Assembly (NCBI GenBank): GCA_036497895.1
Contig: DASXIR010000264.1
Span: 1 to 51,688 of the forward strand
DNA length: 51,688 bases
From: CAVQFC01 sp036497895
GTDB lineage: Bacteria > Acidobacteriota > Vicinamibacteria > Vicinamibacterales > CAVVIG01
Direction of reading: 5' to 3'
Positions within the stretch are counted from its first letter, which is position 1, and every line of letters starts with the position of its first letter. Shown in pieces: positions 24,599-31,594 of the stretch. The notes under the pieces are model-generated. The model was not told where the DNA came from, made no database searches, and saw only the letters and a program-made list of their open reading frames with translations. Made by a program: the position numbers and the translations under genes.

Positions 24599-26247
24599 TC
24601 GACGAAGGTCACCTTGTTGACCTCGCGCAGCGTCGTGACGCCTTCCATGACGCGTTCGACCGCCGACTCCCGCAGGAAGCGCATCCCGTCTTCGCGAGCC
24701 GCTTTCTTGATCTCCGACGTCGGCCGCTTTTCCAGAATCAACTCGCGGATGTTATCAGTCAAATCGAGTAGTTCGCAGATTGCCGTCCGTCCCTTGTAGC
24801 CGGTCCCGCCGCATTCGATGCAGCCGATGCCTTCGAAGAACACGTGACTGTGTTCGAGAGCCGGATCCATTCCCGATTCCTCGAGCAGTTCGCGCGACAC
24901 CTTGACCGGGCGCTTGCAGTGCACGCAGATGTTGCGCACCAGCCGCTGCGCCAGGACGCAGTTCAGCGCCGACACGAACTGATACGCCTCGACGCCCATG
25001 TTCAGGAAGCGGCCGAGCACGTCGAGCACGTTGTTGGCATGAACGGTCGTGAACACCAGGTGGCCGGTCAGGGCCGAGTTGATGGCGATTTGCGCGGTCT
25101 CGTTGTCGCGAATCTCGCCGACCATGATCTTGTCGGGGTCGTGGCGGAGAATCGATCGCAGCCCGCGCGCGAACGTCAGCCCCTTCTTTTCGTTGATCGG
25201 AATCTGGGTGATGCCCTTCAGCTGGTACTCGACCGGGTCTTCGATGGTGATGATCTTGTCCTCGACCGACTTGATCTCAGACAGCGCGGCATAGAGCGTC
25301 GTGGTCTTGCCGCTGCCGGTCGGACCGGTCACCAGCACCATGCCGTACGGTTCCGCGATGTACTTCCGGAAGCGCTTCAGCTCGGCCTGTGGAAAGCCGA
25401 GAATGTCGAGGCGCAGCTCGGTGAACTGCTCGCTGATTGATTCCTTGTCGAGGATTCGGATCACCGCGTCCTCGCCGTGAACGCTCGGCATGATCGAGAC
25501 GCGGAAGTCGATGGTCTTGCCTGGCATCCGCAGCTTGAAGCGGCCGTCCTGCGGGACGCGTTTCTCTGCGATGTCGAGCTCGGCCATCACCTTGATGCGC
25601 GACAGGATCGAGCTGTGAAACTGCTTGGCGATCGGCCGCATCGCCGGCTGCAGCACGCCGTCAATCCGGTACTTGACGTTGACGGCTTCGTCCCCGGTCT
25701 CGATGTGAATGTCGCTGGCGCGGCGCTGAATGGCGGTGTAGATCGTGGAATCGACCAGCCGGATCACAGGACTGATGTCGCTGGTCAGCCGCTCGACCGT
25801 CAGGCTGTCTTCGCCGTCGTCCTGCTCCTTGAGCAGCTGAAGCTGAAAACTCTCGGTCGCATCCTCGAGCACGCGGGAGGAGCTTTCGCTCTTCTTCAGA
25901 ATCGACTCGATCGCCGATCGCGACCCCACCGAGACCCGGATCGACGTGGCCAGCAACACACCCAGTTCGTCAATCATCGGCAGGTCGGTCGGATCGGAGA
26001 CCACGATCTCGAGCACCCTGGCGTCACGACGCAGCGGCACGAACCCGTATCGCAGCATCAGCTCAGCCGGAATCGACCGGAATAAATCCTGATCGATCCG
26101 GAAGCGGTCCATGTCGATAAAGTCGATTCGATAGCGTTCCGCCAGCTGGCGCGCACGTTCGATCTCAGCATGCTGCTCGTCGGCGCCGAGCAGCGCCCCG
26201 AGTTCGAGCGGCGGCGACGGCAAATCCGTATTTGGCGTTGTGGCCAT
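24595..26247 (-). CDS. pilB: Assembly ATPase PilB/GspE
   Basis: A 550-residue hexameric AAA+-like ATPase that powers pilus or pseudopilus assembly. The N-terminal T2SSE_N region spans about 40-120. The ATPase core has Walker A GPTGSGKTTT at 308-317, the Asp box IEDPVEYQ, Walker B ILRHDPDKIMVGEIRDNET and a His box LVFTTVHANN. A tetracysteine zinc site is complete: CVHC, then CIEC about 35 residues later. This marks the PilB/GspE assembly class, not the PilT retraction class, which lacks the zinc site. No pilT is present in this window. It lies 27 bases after the pilC stop and overlaps pilM by four bases. Confidence 0.93.
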   Translation of the reverse strand: MATTPNTDLPSPPLELGALLGADEQHAEIERARQLAERYRIDFIDMDRFRIDQDLFRSIPAELMLRYGFVPLRRDARVLEIVVSDPTDLPMIDELGVLLATSIRVSVGSRSAIESILKKSESSSRVLEDATESFQLQLLKEQDDGEDSLTVERLTSDISPVIRLVDSTIYTAIQRRASDIHIETGDEAVNVKYRIDGVLQPAMRPIAKQFHSSILSRIKVMAELDIAEKRVPQDGRFKLRMPGKTIDFRVSIMPSVHGEDAVIRILDKESISEQFTELRLDILGFPQAELKRFRKYIAEPYGMVLVTGPTGSGKTTTLYAALSEIKSVEDKIITIEDPVEYQLKGITQIPINEKKGLTFARGLRSILRHDPDKIMVGEIRDNETAQIAINSALTGHLVFTTVHANNVLDVLGRFLNMGVEAYQFVSALNCVLAQRLVRNICVHCKRPVKVSRELLEESGMDPALEHSHVFFEGIGCIECGGTGYKGRTAICELLDLTDNIRELILEKRPTSEIKKAAREDGMRFLRESAVERVMEGVTTLREVNKVTFVE

Positions 26248-26274
26248 CAGTTCCCTACCGACCTGCGCAGACGA

Positions 26275-27483
26275 TCAAGCCAGAACCGAGCTGAGCTGGA
26301 AGAGCGGCATGTAGAGTGCCAGCAACAAGCCCGCAATCACGAGTCCCATGAATACCAGCAACACCGGCTCCACCAGCGTAATGAACCGGTCCATCGTCGT
26401 CGAAATCTCTTCGTCGTAGAAGTCCGCGACCGTGTTCAGCATCTCCTGCAGTGCGCCGGTGGACTCACCAACCTCGGCCATCTTGACCGCGACTTCTGGA
26501 AACGCCCGTCGCGCCTCGAGCGCCGCCGCGAACGACTCCCCTTCCCGCACGCGGGCGCTGACGATGTCAAGTTGGCCGGCCATGTATTGATTGCCGACCG
26601 AGCGCGCGGCGATGTCGAGCGCGTTGACCAGCGGCAGGCCTCCGCCCAGAAGCGTGGCCAGCGTGCGCGACATCTGCGAGGTCGCGAACTTGCGTGCTAC
26701 CCCACCCAGCATCGGCAAGACGAGCACCACACGATCGAAGCGCGACTTCTGTCCGGGTTGCTTGACCCACGCAAAAATCGCCACTCCCACTCCGAGCAGG
26801 ACAGCGACGATCAACGTGAATTGCGAGCGGGCGACCTCGGAAACCTTGACGATAATCCGGGTCACGAGCGGCAACTGGGCGCCGAACGAGCTATAGAAGT
26901 CCGAAAACGCCGGCACCACTTTCAACACGATGATCGAGACCAGTCCGATCGCCAGGGTAACGAGAATCGCCGGATAGACGAGCGCCGATACCGTTTTTCG
27001 TTTAACCGTGGCGATGATCTTGGTGTACTCGACATAGCGACGCAAGACCGCATCCAAATTACCACTGCGCTCGCCGGCGAGCAGCGACGCGGTGTAAACA
27101 CGGGGAAACAGATCGCCGTGCGCGCCGAACGCGTCCGATAGCGCGGTGCCCGAACGCACTTTCTCGTGAATGTCGGTGAGCACCTCGCGAAAGGTCGGCG
27201 ACGTCACCCGGCGCTTGAGCAGATCGAGCGACTGCACCAGCGGCATGCCGGCCTTCAGCAGTGTCGCGAGCTCCTGGTTGAATACCAGGAACTCGCGCGT
27301 GCTGACGGTCCGGCGCTGAGGCAGGTGGAACGCCAGCCCCGCGATGGCGTGCTTGGGCTGAAGCGAAAGGACAAACAGCCCCTTCTCTTCGAGTTCGTGC
27401 CGCAGACGAGCCTCGTTCTCGGCCGCATACACGCCTTCGACGATCTCGCCGTTGGGCGATGCCAGCCGGCAGCGAAACTCCAC
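26275..27483 (-). CDS. pilC: Inner-membrane platform protein PilC/GspF
   Basis: A 402-residue protein with two GspF-type cytoplasmic helical domains and three membrane helices (about 168-190, 215-240 and 372-395). It opens with MEFRCRLASPNGEIVEGVYA. The repeat signature FNQELATLLKAGMPLVQSLDLL in domain 1 matches FATSQMSRTLATLLGGGLPLVNALDI in domain 2. PilC/GspF sits at the centre of the inner-membrane platform and couples the ATPase to pilin insertion. The start is GTG at 27483; GGAGGG lies upstream but rather far away. A TACAAT -10-like box is 40 bases upstream on this strand, so an operon promoter here is possible. Confidence 0.93.
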   Translation of the reverse strand: MEFRCRLASPNGEIVEGVYAAENEARLRHELEEKGLFVLSLQPKHAIAGLAFHLPQRRTVSTREFLVFNQELATLLKAGMPLVQSLDLLKRRVTSPTFREVLTDIHEKVRSGTALSDAFGAHGDLFPRVYTASLLAGERSGNLDAVLRRYVEYTKIIATVKRKTVSALVYPAILVTLAIGLVSIIVLKVVPAFSDFYSSFGAQLPLVTRIIVKVSEVARSQFTLIVAVLLGVGVAIFAWVKQPGQKSRFDRVVLVLPMLGGVARKFATSQMSRTLATLLGGGLPLVNALDIAARSVGNQYMAGQLDIVSARVREGESFAAALEARRAFPEVAVKMAEVGESTGALQEMLNTVADFYDEEISTTMDRFITLVEPVLLVFMGLVIAGLLLALYMPLFQLSSVLA

Positions 27484-27522
27484 GGTGTGGCTAATCCCTC
27501 CGCTGAACCAAATCTGACCGTA

Positions 27523-27565
27523 ATTGTATCAAGTTCGGCACGGTCCCCTGACAGGTTAGACCGTG
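27523..27565 (-). promoter_or_regulatory. Putative pilC promoter region with inverted repeat
   Basis: On the minus strand TACAAT lies at 27528-27523 as a possible -10 box, without a convincing -35. Just upstream of it, CACGGTC (27539-27545) and GACCGTG (27559-27565) form a 7-base inverted repeat. It encloses the smaller palindrome CCTG-A-CAGG (27547-27555). Position and symmetry suit an operator or a transcript hairpin controlling the operon from pilC down. Confidence 0.35.
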
Positions 27566-27608
27566 CATCGCCGCGAAAAGCTGGGTGGCTTTTGCGCGTT
27601 TTGGCGGA

Positions 27609-28292
27609 CTACCTGGCGAGCTGAAGAATCCGCGACACGTAGAGCTGGGTTTCCGGGTACGGCGGGATGCCGTGGAACCGCTGCACGGCGCCCTCGCCCG
27701 CGTTGTAGGCGGCAAGCGCCAACGCCATCGGTAAGCGCTCGAGCAACGCCTTCAGGTGCTTGATGCCGGCTTCGATATTAGCGGCCGGATCGTACGGATC
27801 GGTGACCGCATACTTCCGCGCCGTTTCGGGCATGAGCTGCATCAAGCCCATCGCGCCCTTTCGCGATCGCGCGCGTTCCTGATACGCGGATTCCACCTGG
27901 ATCACGGCGCGTACCAGTTTGGCCGAAACCCCCTGCTCCGCCGAAACTCGGTCGATGATCGCTCCGTAAGGGACGGTGGAATTCGCTTCGATCAGCGCCG
28001 TCGCGATCGCAGCGGTCTCCGGCTCGGGATACGGAACCTCGTCCGGCGCGAAGCGATCGACGACCGCAGCGTCGCACACGATCTCACCGCCGCCCCGCAT
28101 CGTCAGGACGAGAGATTCGCCCTCAGCATGATGCGCTTTGATCGAGAGCGTGCGACCCGACGTGAAGAACACGAGCTCGGCACTGGCCGGCCGGGCAGAA
28201 AAGGATAGAGACGCCAAGGTAGCCACCGACACCAAGACAACCGTGCCGAAAGGCATCGTCCGACGGCTCCCCCGTTGCTGACCCTGGTGCAT
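27609..28292 (-). CDS. Secreted lytic transglycosylase (SLT domain)
   Basis: A 227-residue periplasmic lytic transglycosylase that cuts the MurNAc-GlcNAc bond to give 1,6-anhydroMurNAc ends. A signal peptide (to about residue 38, ARPASA) is followed by a short beta region and then the SLT domain. The catalytic Glu134 lies in IQVESAYQERA, followed by RKGAMGLMQLMPETARKY and ALAAYNAGEGAV. The start at 28292 keeps the basic n-region; an ATG at 28256 would lose it. It lies 125 bases before pilC and could open a hole in the wall for the assembly machine, a job known for SLT enzymes beside pilus and secretion genes. It starts 4 bases after the stop of the unknown lipoprotein gene, so it may share that transcript. 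Confidence 0.9.
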   Translation of the reverse strand: MHQGQQRGSRRTMPFGTVVLVSVATLASLSFSARPASAELVFFTSGRTLSIKAHHAEGESLVLTMRGGGEIVCDAAVVDRFAPDEVPYPEPETAAIATALIEANSTVPYGAIIDRVSAEQGVSAKLVRAVIQVESAYQERARSRKGAMGLMQLMPETARKYAVTDPYDPAANIEAGIKHLKALLERLPMALALAAYNAGEGAVQRFHGIPPYPETQLYVSRILQLAR

Positions 28293-28296
28293 CCTG

Positions 28297-29193
28297 CTAT
28301 CTCGGATCGATGAAGGCGTGGAAGACGCGGACGCCGAGTTCGCGCGGGTCTTTGCTGTTGGCGGCCGGGATTGTCGCCGGCACGTAGGTCTTGTCCACCG
28401 AGATCTTCAGTTCGGACATGTCCGCCGTCCCCAGCAGCGACGCCTTGAGCGGAATCCGCCTCAGCTCCTCTTTCTTCGGCTGGAGCTCGAACTGATCCAC
28501 GGTCTCGCCGCCGATCGTCACCGTCACCTGCTGTGGTTCATTGAACGCGCTGCCCGGGTTATCGAGATCAAGATAGAACGTGCAATCCTTCTTCGGGTTC
28601 TTGAACGCCAGCGTCGCGTCCTTCTTGGTCCACTGCCACTCGACGTTGGCGTTGTGATCGGCCACTTCCCCCGGATGCCAGCCGTCCTTGAACAGCGTAA
28701 AGACGTTTTCCGTCTGAGGCTGCAGCTGGAGCTTCGCGACCTTGTAGGCTCGTTGACCGACGTCCTCGCCGGTAAGCGGCAGGCGCTTCTGATCGACGGT
28801 CGAGTGCAAACCGATCTGAACCGACGCTTCGCCGACGTAGGGATAGACCGGAATGAACACGGTTTTCGTGTACTCGATGGTCTCGCCCGGCTTCCACTGG
28901 GTCGTCGGCGTCGGCGGGTTGTGATCGAAGGCAAAAATCATCTGCTCATCTGCGTCCACCACGTGCACCATCACGCGGTAGTCCTGCGTGAAGTGCGCGT
29001 CGGGCGCGACCACGAACTTGTAGGTGATGACGAGCGGACTCCCAAGTGGTGCTTTATCGTGGTTGAAGGTCACGCTCGGCGTGGCAACGGGCGGCGCCGG
29101 TGTGTCTTTCTTCTTGCACGCGGCGAGGCAGCTGGCGCCCAGCAATACGGACAAGCCAAGTGCCGCGAAGCGGTGCGATCTGCTCACATGCAT
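28297..29193 (-). CDS. Lipoprotein of unknown function
   Basis: A 298-residue lipoprotein with signal MHVSRSHRFAALGLSVLLG and lipobox LAAC (Cys26), followed by KKKDTPAPP. The mature part is all-beta. Residues about 35-170 look like an Ig-like domain (SVTFNHDKAPLGSPLVITYK, VMVHVVDADEQMIFAFDH). The rest (about 190-298) has paired strands with TFYLDLDNPGSAF and VTVTIGGETVDQFEL, a pattern seen in sugar-binding beta-sandwich domains. I do not recognise the family. The start is the ATG at 29193, set by the signal peptide. It is divergent from the BMC shell gene across 112 bases and 4 bases upstream of the SLT gene, so it belongs more to the envelope cluster than to the BMC locus. Confidence 0.72.
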   Translation of the reverse strand: MHVSRSHRFAALGLSVLLGASCLAACKKKDTPAPPVATPSVTFNHDKAPLGSPLVITYKFVVAPDAHFTQDYRVMVHVVDADEQMIFAFDHNPPTPTTQWKPGETIEYTKTVFIPVYPYVGEASVQIGLHSTVDQKRLPLTGEDVGQRAYKVAKLQLQPQTENVFTLFKDGWHPGEVADHNANVEWQWTKKDATLAFKNPKKDCTFYLDLDNPGSAFNEPQQVTVTIGGETVDQFELQPKKEELRRIPLKASLLGTADMSELKISVDKTYVPATIPAANSKDPRELGVRVFHAFIDPR

Positions 29194-29259
29194 AAGTAAC
29201 AGTAGGTCTCCGGGCGACGAAACGATGGTGAAACTGCGAGTGCCGCGATGATAGTCCAG

Positions 29260-29288
29260 TTGTCGCATCCCCCGCAATCTGTTAGAGT
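29260..29288 (+). promoter_or_regulatory. Probable extended -10 promoter of the BMC locus
   Basis: TTGTCG (29260-29265) and TAGAGT (29283-29288) are spaced by 17 bases and each match 4 of 6 to sigma70 consensus. TGT directly before the -10 gives an extended -10 (TGn). Transcription would start near 29295, leaving a leader of only about 11 bases before the shell-protein ATG. Confidence 0.4.
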
Positions 29289-29305
29289 TCCGCGAAATAA
29301 GCCCC

Positions 29306-29584
29306 ATGTCTTCTGAAGCCCTCGGACTCGTCGAAACCCGTGGCCTGATCGGGTCAGTGGAAGCCGCTGACGCAATGGTCAAGGCCGCCAATGTCACCCT
29401 CGTCGGCAAGGAGTACATCGGAGCGGGCTACGTGACCGTCCTGGTGCGCGGCGACGTGGGCGCCGTCAAGGCTGCCACGGACGCCGGCGCCGCTGCTGCC
29501 CGGCGGGTCGGCGAGCTGATTTCTGTGCACGTCATCCCCCGGCCGCACGCTGAGGTCGAGAAAATCCTGCCCAAAGGGATCTGA
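29306..29584 (+). CDS. BMC-H hexameric microcompartment shell protein
   Basis: A 92-residue single-domain BMC protein of the PduA/EutM/CcmK type. Such proteins form hexagonal tiles of the protein shell around enzymes that handle volatile or toxic aldehydes. ALGLVETRGLIGSVEAADAM and VTVLVRGDVGAVKAATDAGA are near-consensus. The pore loop reads YIGAGY, with Ala40 where PduA has Ser40, which would make the hexamer pore less polar. There is no added domain. It is followed 35 bases later by an acylating aldehyde dehydrogenase. The pentameric vertex protein and the trimeric BMC-T proteins needed for a closed shell are absent from this window. Confidence 0.95.
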   Translation: MSSEALGLVETRGLIGSVEAADAMVKAANVTLVGKEYIGAGYVTVLVRGDVGAVKAATDAGAAAARRVGELISVHVIPRPHAEVEKILPKGI

Positions 29585-29619
29585 CGAGCGTCCATCGTGT
29601 CCACTGTGGTTGATTAGCG

Positions 29620-31365
29620 ATGGTCGAGCAGGCGGCACCTCAACAAACCGATCGCGACCTCGCTTCGATTGCGGAGGCGCGCGCCCTGGCGCGTCGGGCC
29701 AAACAGGCCTGGCTCGAGCTCGCTGAATTCAGCCAGGAACGGATCGACGGCATCGTCGATGCGATGGCCGCTGCGGCTACGGCACAGGCCGGGGCATTTG
29801 CGCAGCTTGCGGTGGACGAAACCGGCTACGGGGTCGTCGAGGACAAGATTCAGAAGAACCTCCTCGCCTCCCAGAAAGTGCATGCCTTCATCCGGCCGAT
29901 GAAGACCGTCGGAGTCGTGGCGCGGCACGAGGAGCGGCGAGTCGTCGAAATCGCTGAACCGTTCGGCGTGGTGGCGGCCATCGTCCCTTCCACCAATCCG
30001 ACATCGACCGCGATCTACAAGATTCTGATAGCGCTGAAGGCCCGCTGCACCATCGTGCTCAGCCCGCATCCGGCAGCGGTGAAGTGCATCTCGCGTGTCG
30101 CCGAGGTCATGGATGAGGCCGCGCGCCGCGCCGGGGCGCCAGCCGGCGCCGTCAACTGGATGACGACGATCACGCTCGAGGGCACGCAGGAGCTGATGAA
30201 GCAGCGCGACGTGGCGGTCATTCTTGCGACCGGAGGGATGGGACTGGTGCGCGCCGCCTACAGCGCCGGCAAGCCGGCGTACGGCGTCGGGCCGGGCAAC
30301 GCCCCGGCCTTCATCGAACGGACCGCCGACGTCAGGAAAGCCGTCCACGACGTCATCACCGGCAAGACCTTCGACAACGGCGTGCTCTGCTCTTCGGAGA
30401 ACTCGGTGGTCGTCGACGCGCCGATTGCGGAGGACGTGAAACGCGAATTCCAGGCCCAGGGCGGCTACTTCATGAACGCGGGCGAGATGACCGCGCTGGC
30501 GAAACAACTCGTGACGCCGCAGCGTTTGCCCAACCCGGCGCTGGTCGGCAAGTCCGCGGTCTTCATTGCCGGGAAATGCGGCATCACCGTACCAGCCGAA
30601 ACGCGTGTGCTGCTGGCGCCACTCGAGGGCGTCGGCCGCGACTTTCCCTTGTCGATCGAGAAGCTCTGCCCGGTACTCTCGTACTACGTGGTGTCGGACT
30701 GGCGCGAGGGGTGTGAGCGCTGCAAACAGATTCTCAAATACGGCGGCATGGGCCACACCATGTCGATCCACTCCCAGAACGACCAGATCATTCTGGAGTT
30801 CGGTCTCCACAAGCCGGCCTTCCGGATCATCGTCAACTCGCCGACCACTCACGGATCGACCGGCATTTCGACCGGCCTCGACCCGGCGATGACACTCGGC
30901 TGCGGCGGCTTCGGTGGCAACATCACGTCCGACAACATCACACCGCGGCACCTCTTGAACATCAAACGCCTGGCGTACGAGGTGTCACCAGTCGTGAGTC
31001 GTTGGGACAAGGGCCGGTCAGGTTCCGCGTCGCTACCATCAGCGCCGGCGCGGCCGGCGGCGCCATCCGGCATCAGCGCGGAGGTTCTGTCGACTCGAAT
31101 CGACGCCTTTCTCGGATCGCGCGGCTTCGCCGCAGGTTCGCCTTCTGCTCCAAAAACCCCCGTCTCCCAGTCAACGACCCCGGTTCCTCCAGCCAAAGCC
31201 GCTCCCGACCAGACGCCGCTCGACTTCGTCTGTGAAGAAGACGTCCGGGCCGCACTTCAGGCGGGCCGGAAAATTGTCGTGTCGGAGCGTGCAATCGTGA
31301 CACCTGCGGCACGGGATCTGGGCGAACAACACCGCATTTTCAGCGTCGCGCCCTGGCGCGGTTAG
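29620..31365 (+). CDS. CoA-acylating aldehyde dehydrogenase of a microcompartment, with C-terminal extensions
   Basis: A 581-residue protein. Residues 1-464 are an acylating aldehyde dehydrogenase like EutE, PduP, SauS or the AdhE N-terminal half, oxidising an aldehyde to acyl-CoA with NAD+. Seen are ETGYGVVEDKIQKN, IVPSTNPTSTAIYK, and catalytic Cys257 in FDNGVLCSSENS. A Ser/Pro/Ala-rich linker leads to ISAEVLSTRIDAFLGSRGF (485-503), an amphipathic helix of the kind that targets cargo to BMC shells. A second linker (504-533) leads to a 48-residue module, 534-581, beginning LDFVCEEDVRAAL and containing RAIVTPAARDLG. That module recalls a short element near the N terminus of EutT/EutQ-type BMC proteins; the resemblance is from memory. 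Substrate aldehyde unknown. Confidence 0.87.
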   Translation: MVEQAAPQQTDRDLASIAEARALARRAKQAWLELAEFSQERIDGIVDAMAAAATAQAGAFAQLAVDETGYGVVEDKIQKNLLASQKVHAFIRPMKTVGVVARHEERRVVEIAEPFGVVAAIVPSTNPTSTAIYKILIALKARCTIVLSPHPAAVKCISRVAEVMDEAARRAGAPAGAVNWMTTITLEGTQELMKQRDVAVILATGGMGLVRAAYSAGKPAYGVGPGNAPAFIERTADVRKAVHDVITGKTFDNGVLCSSENSVVVDAPIAEDVKREFQAQGGYFMNAGEMTALAKQLVTPQRLPNPALVGKSAVFIAGKCGITVPAETRVLLAPLEGVGRDFPLSIEKLCPVLSYYVVSDWREGCERCKQILKYGGMGHTMSIHSQNDQIILEFGLHKPAFRIIVNSPTTHGSTGISTGLDPAMTLGCGGFGGNITSDNITPRHLLNIKRLAYEVSPVVSRWDKGRSGSASLPSAPARPAAPSGISAEVLSTRIDAFLGSRGFAAGSPSAPKTPVSQSTTPVPPAKAAPDQTPLDFVCEEDVRAALQAGRKIVVSERAIVTPAARDLGEQHRIFSVAPWRG

Positions 31366-31400
31366 ACTGCGTCCAATTGCTGAGCCCGTTGGACTTATTG

Positions 31401-31429
31401 TTGACCGTTCGTTAGACGTTTGTTACACT
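31401..31429 (+). promoter_or_regulatory. Strong extended -10 promoter of the LysM transglycosylase gene
   Basis: TTGACC (31401-31406, 5 of 6) and TACACT (31424-31429, 4 of 6) are separated by exactly 17 bases. TGT directly precedes the -10 (extended -10). Predicted transcription start is about 31436, 36 bases after the end of the TTG of the -35, leaving a leader of about 160 bases. It lies 36 bases after the aldehyde dehydrogenase stop, so the downstream gene has its own control. Confidence 0.55.
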
Positions 31430-31443
31430 GACCGTTCCATGGT

Positions 31444-31537
31444 GCGGGGGCGCGGCAGCCCTCCCGCGTGACGAACACGGCCTTCGACCTGCCTCGGACT
31501 GCCCGAGCATTTCGAAGGGAGCCCCCGCAGTGGGGGC
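31444..31537 (+). promoter_or_regulatory. Structured 5' leader with three hairpins, class unknown
   Basis: Three hairpins are visible in the leader. GCGGG-GGC pairs with GCC-CT-CCCGC (31444-31467, CT bulge). CTCGG pairs with CCGAG (31493-31507). GCCCCC pairs with GGGGGC around GCAGT (31521-31537). The last is a strong, isolated stem 57 bases before the ATG. I compared by memory with cobalamin, TPP, FMN, c-di-GMP, c-di-AMP, fluoride and guanidine motifs and saw none. It may be an unknown cis-regulatory RNA or merely GC-rich secondary structure. Confidence 0.4.
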
Positions 31538-31594
31538 GACTTACGACGCCGCCGGAGCTTCGATAGAACCGGTCGGAATCGCGGAGCGCCCAGA

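Noticed and set aside
29614..30951. 445-residue minus-strand frame opposite the aldehyde dehydrogenase
   Set aside because: Mirror of a strongly conserved enzyme, His/Arg/Asp-rich, no signature.
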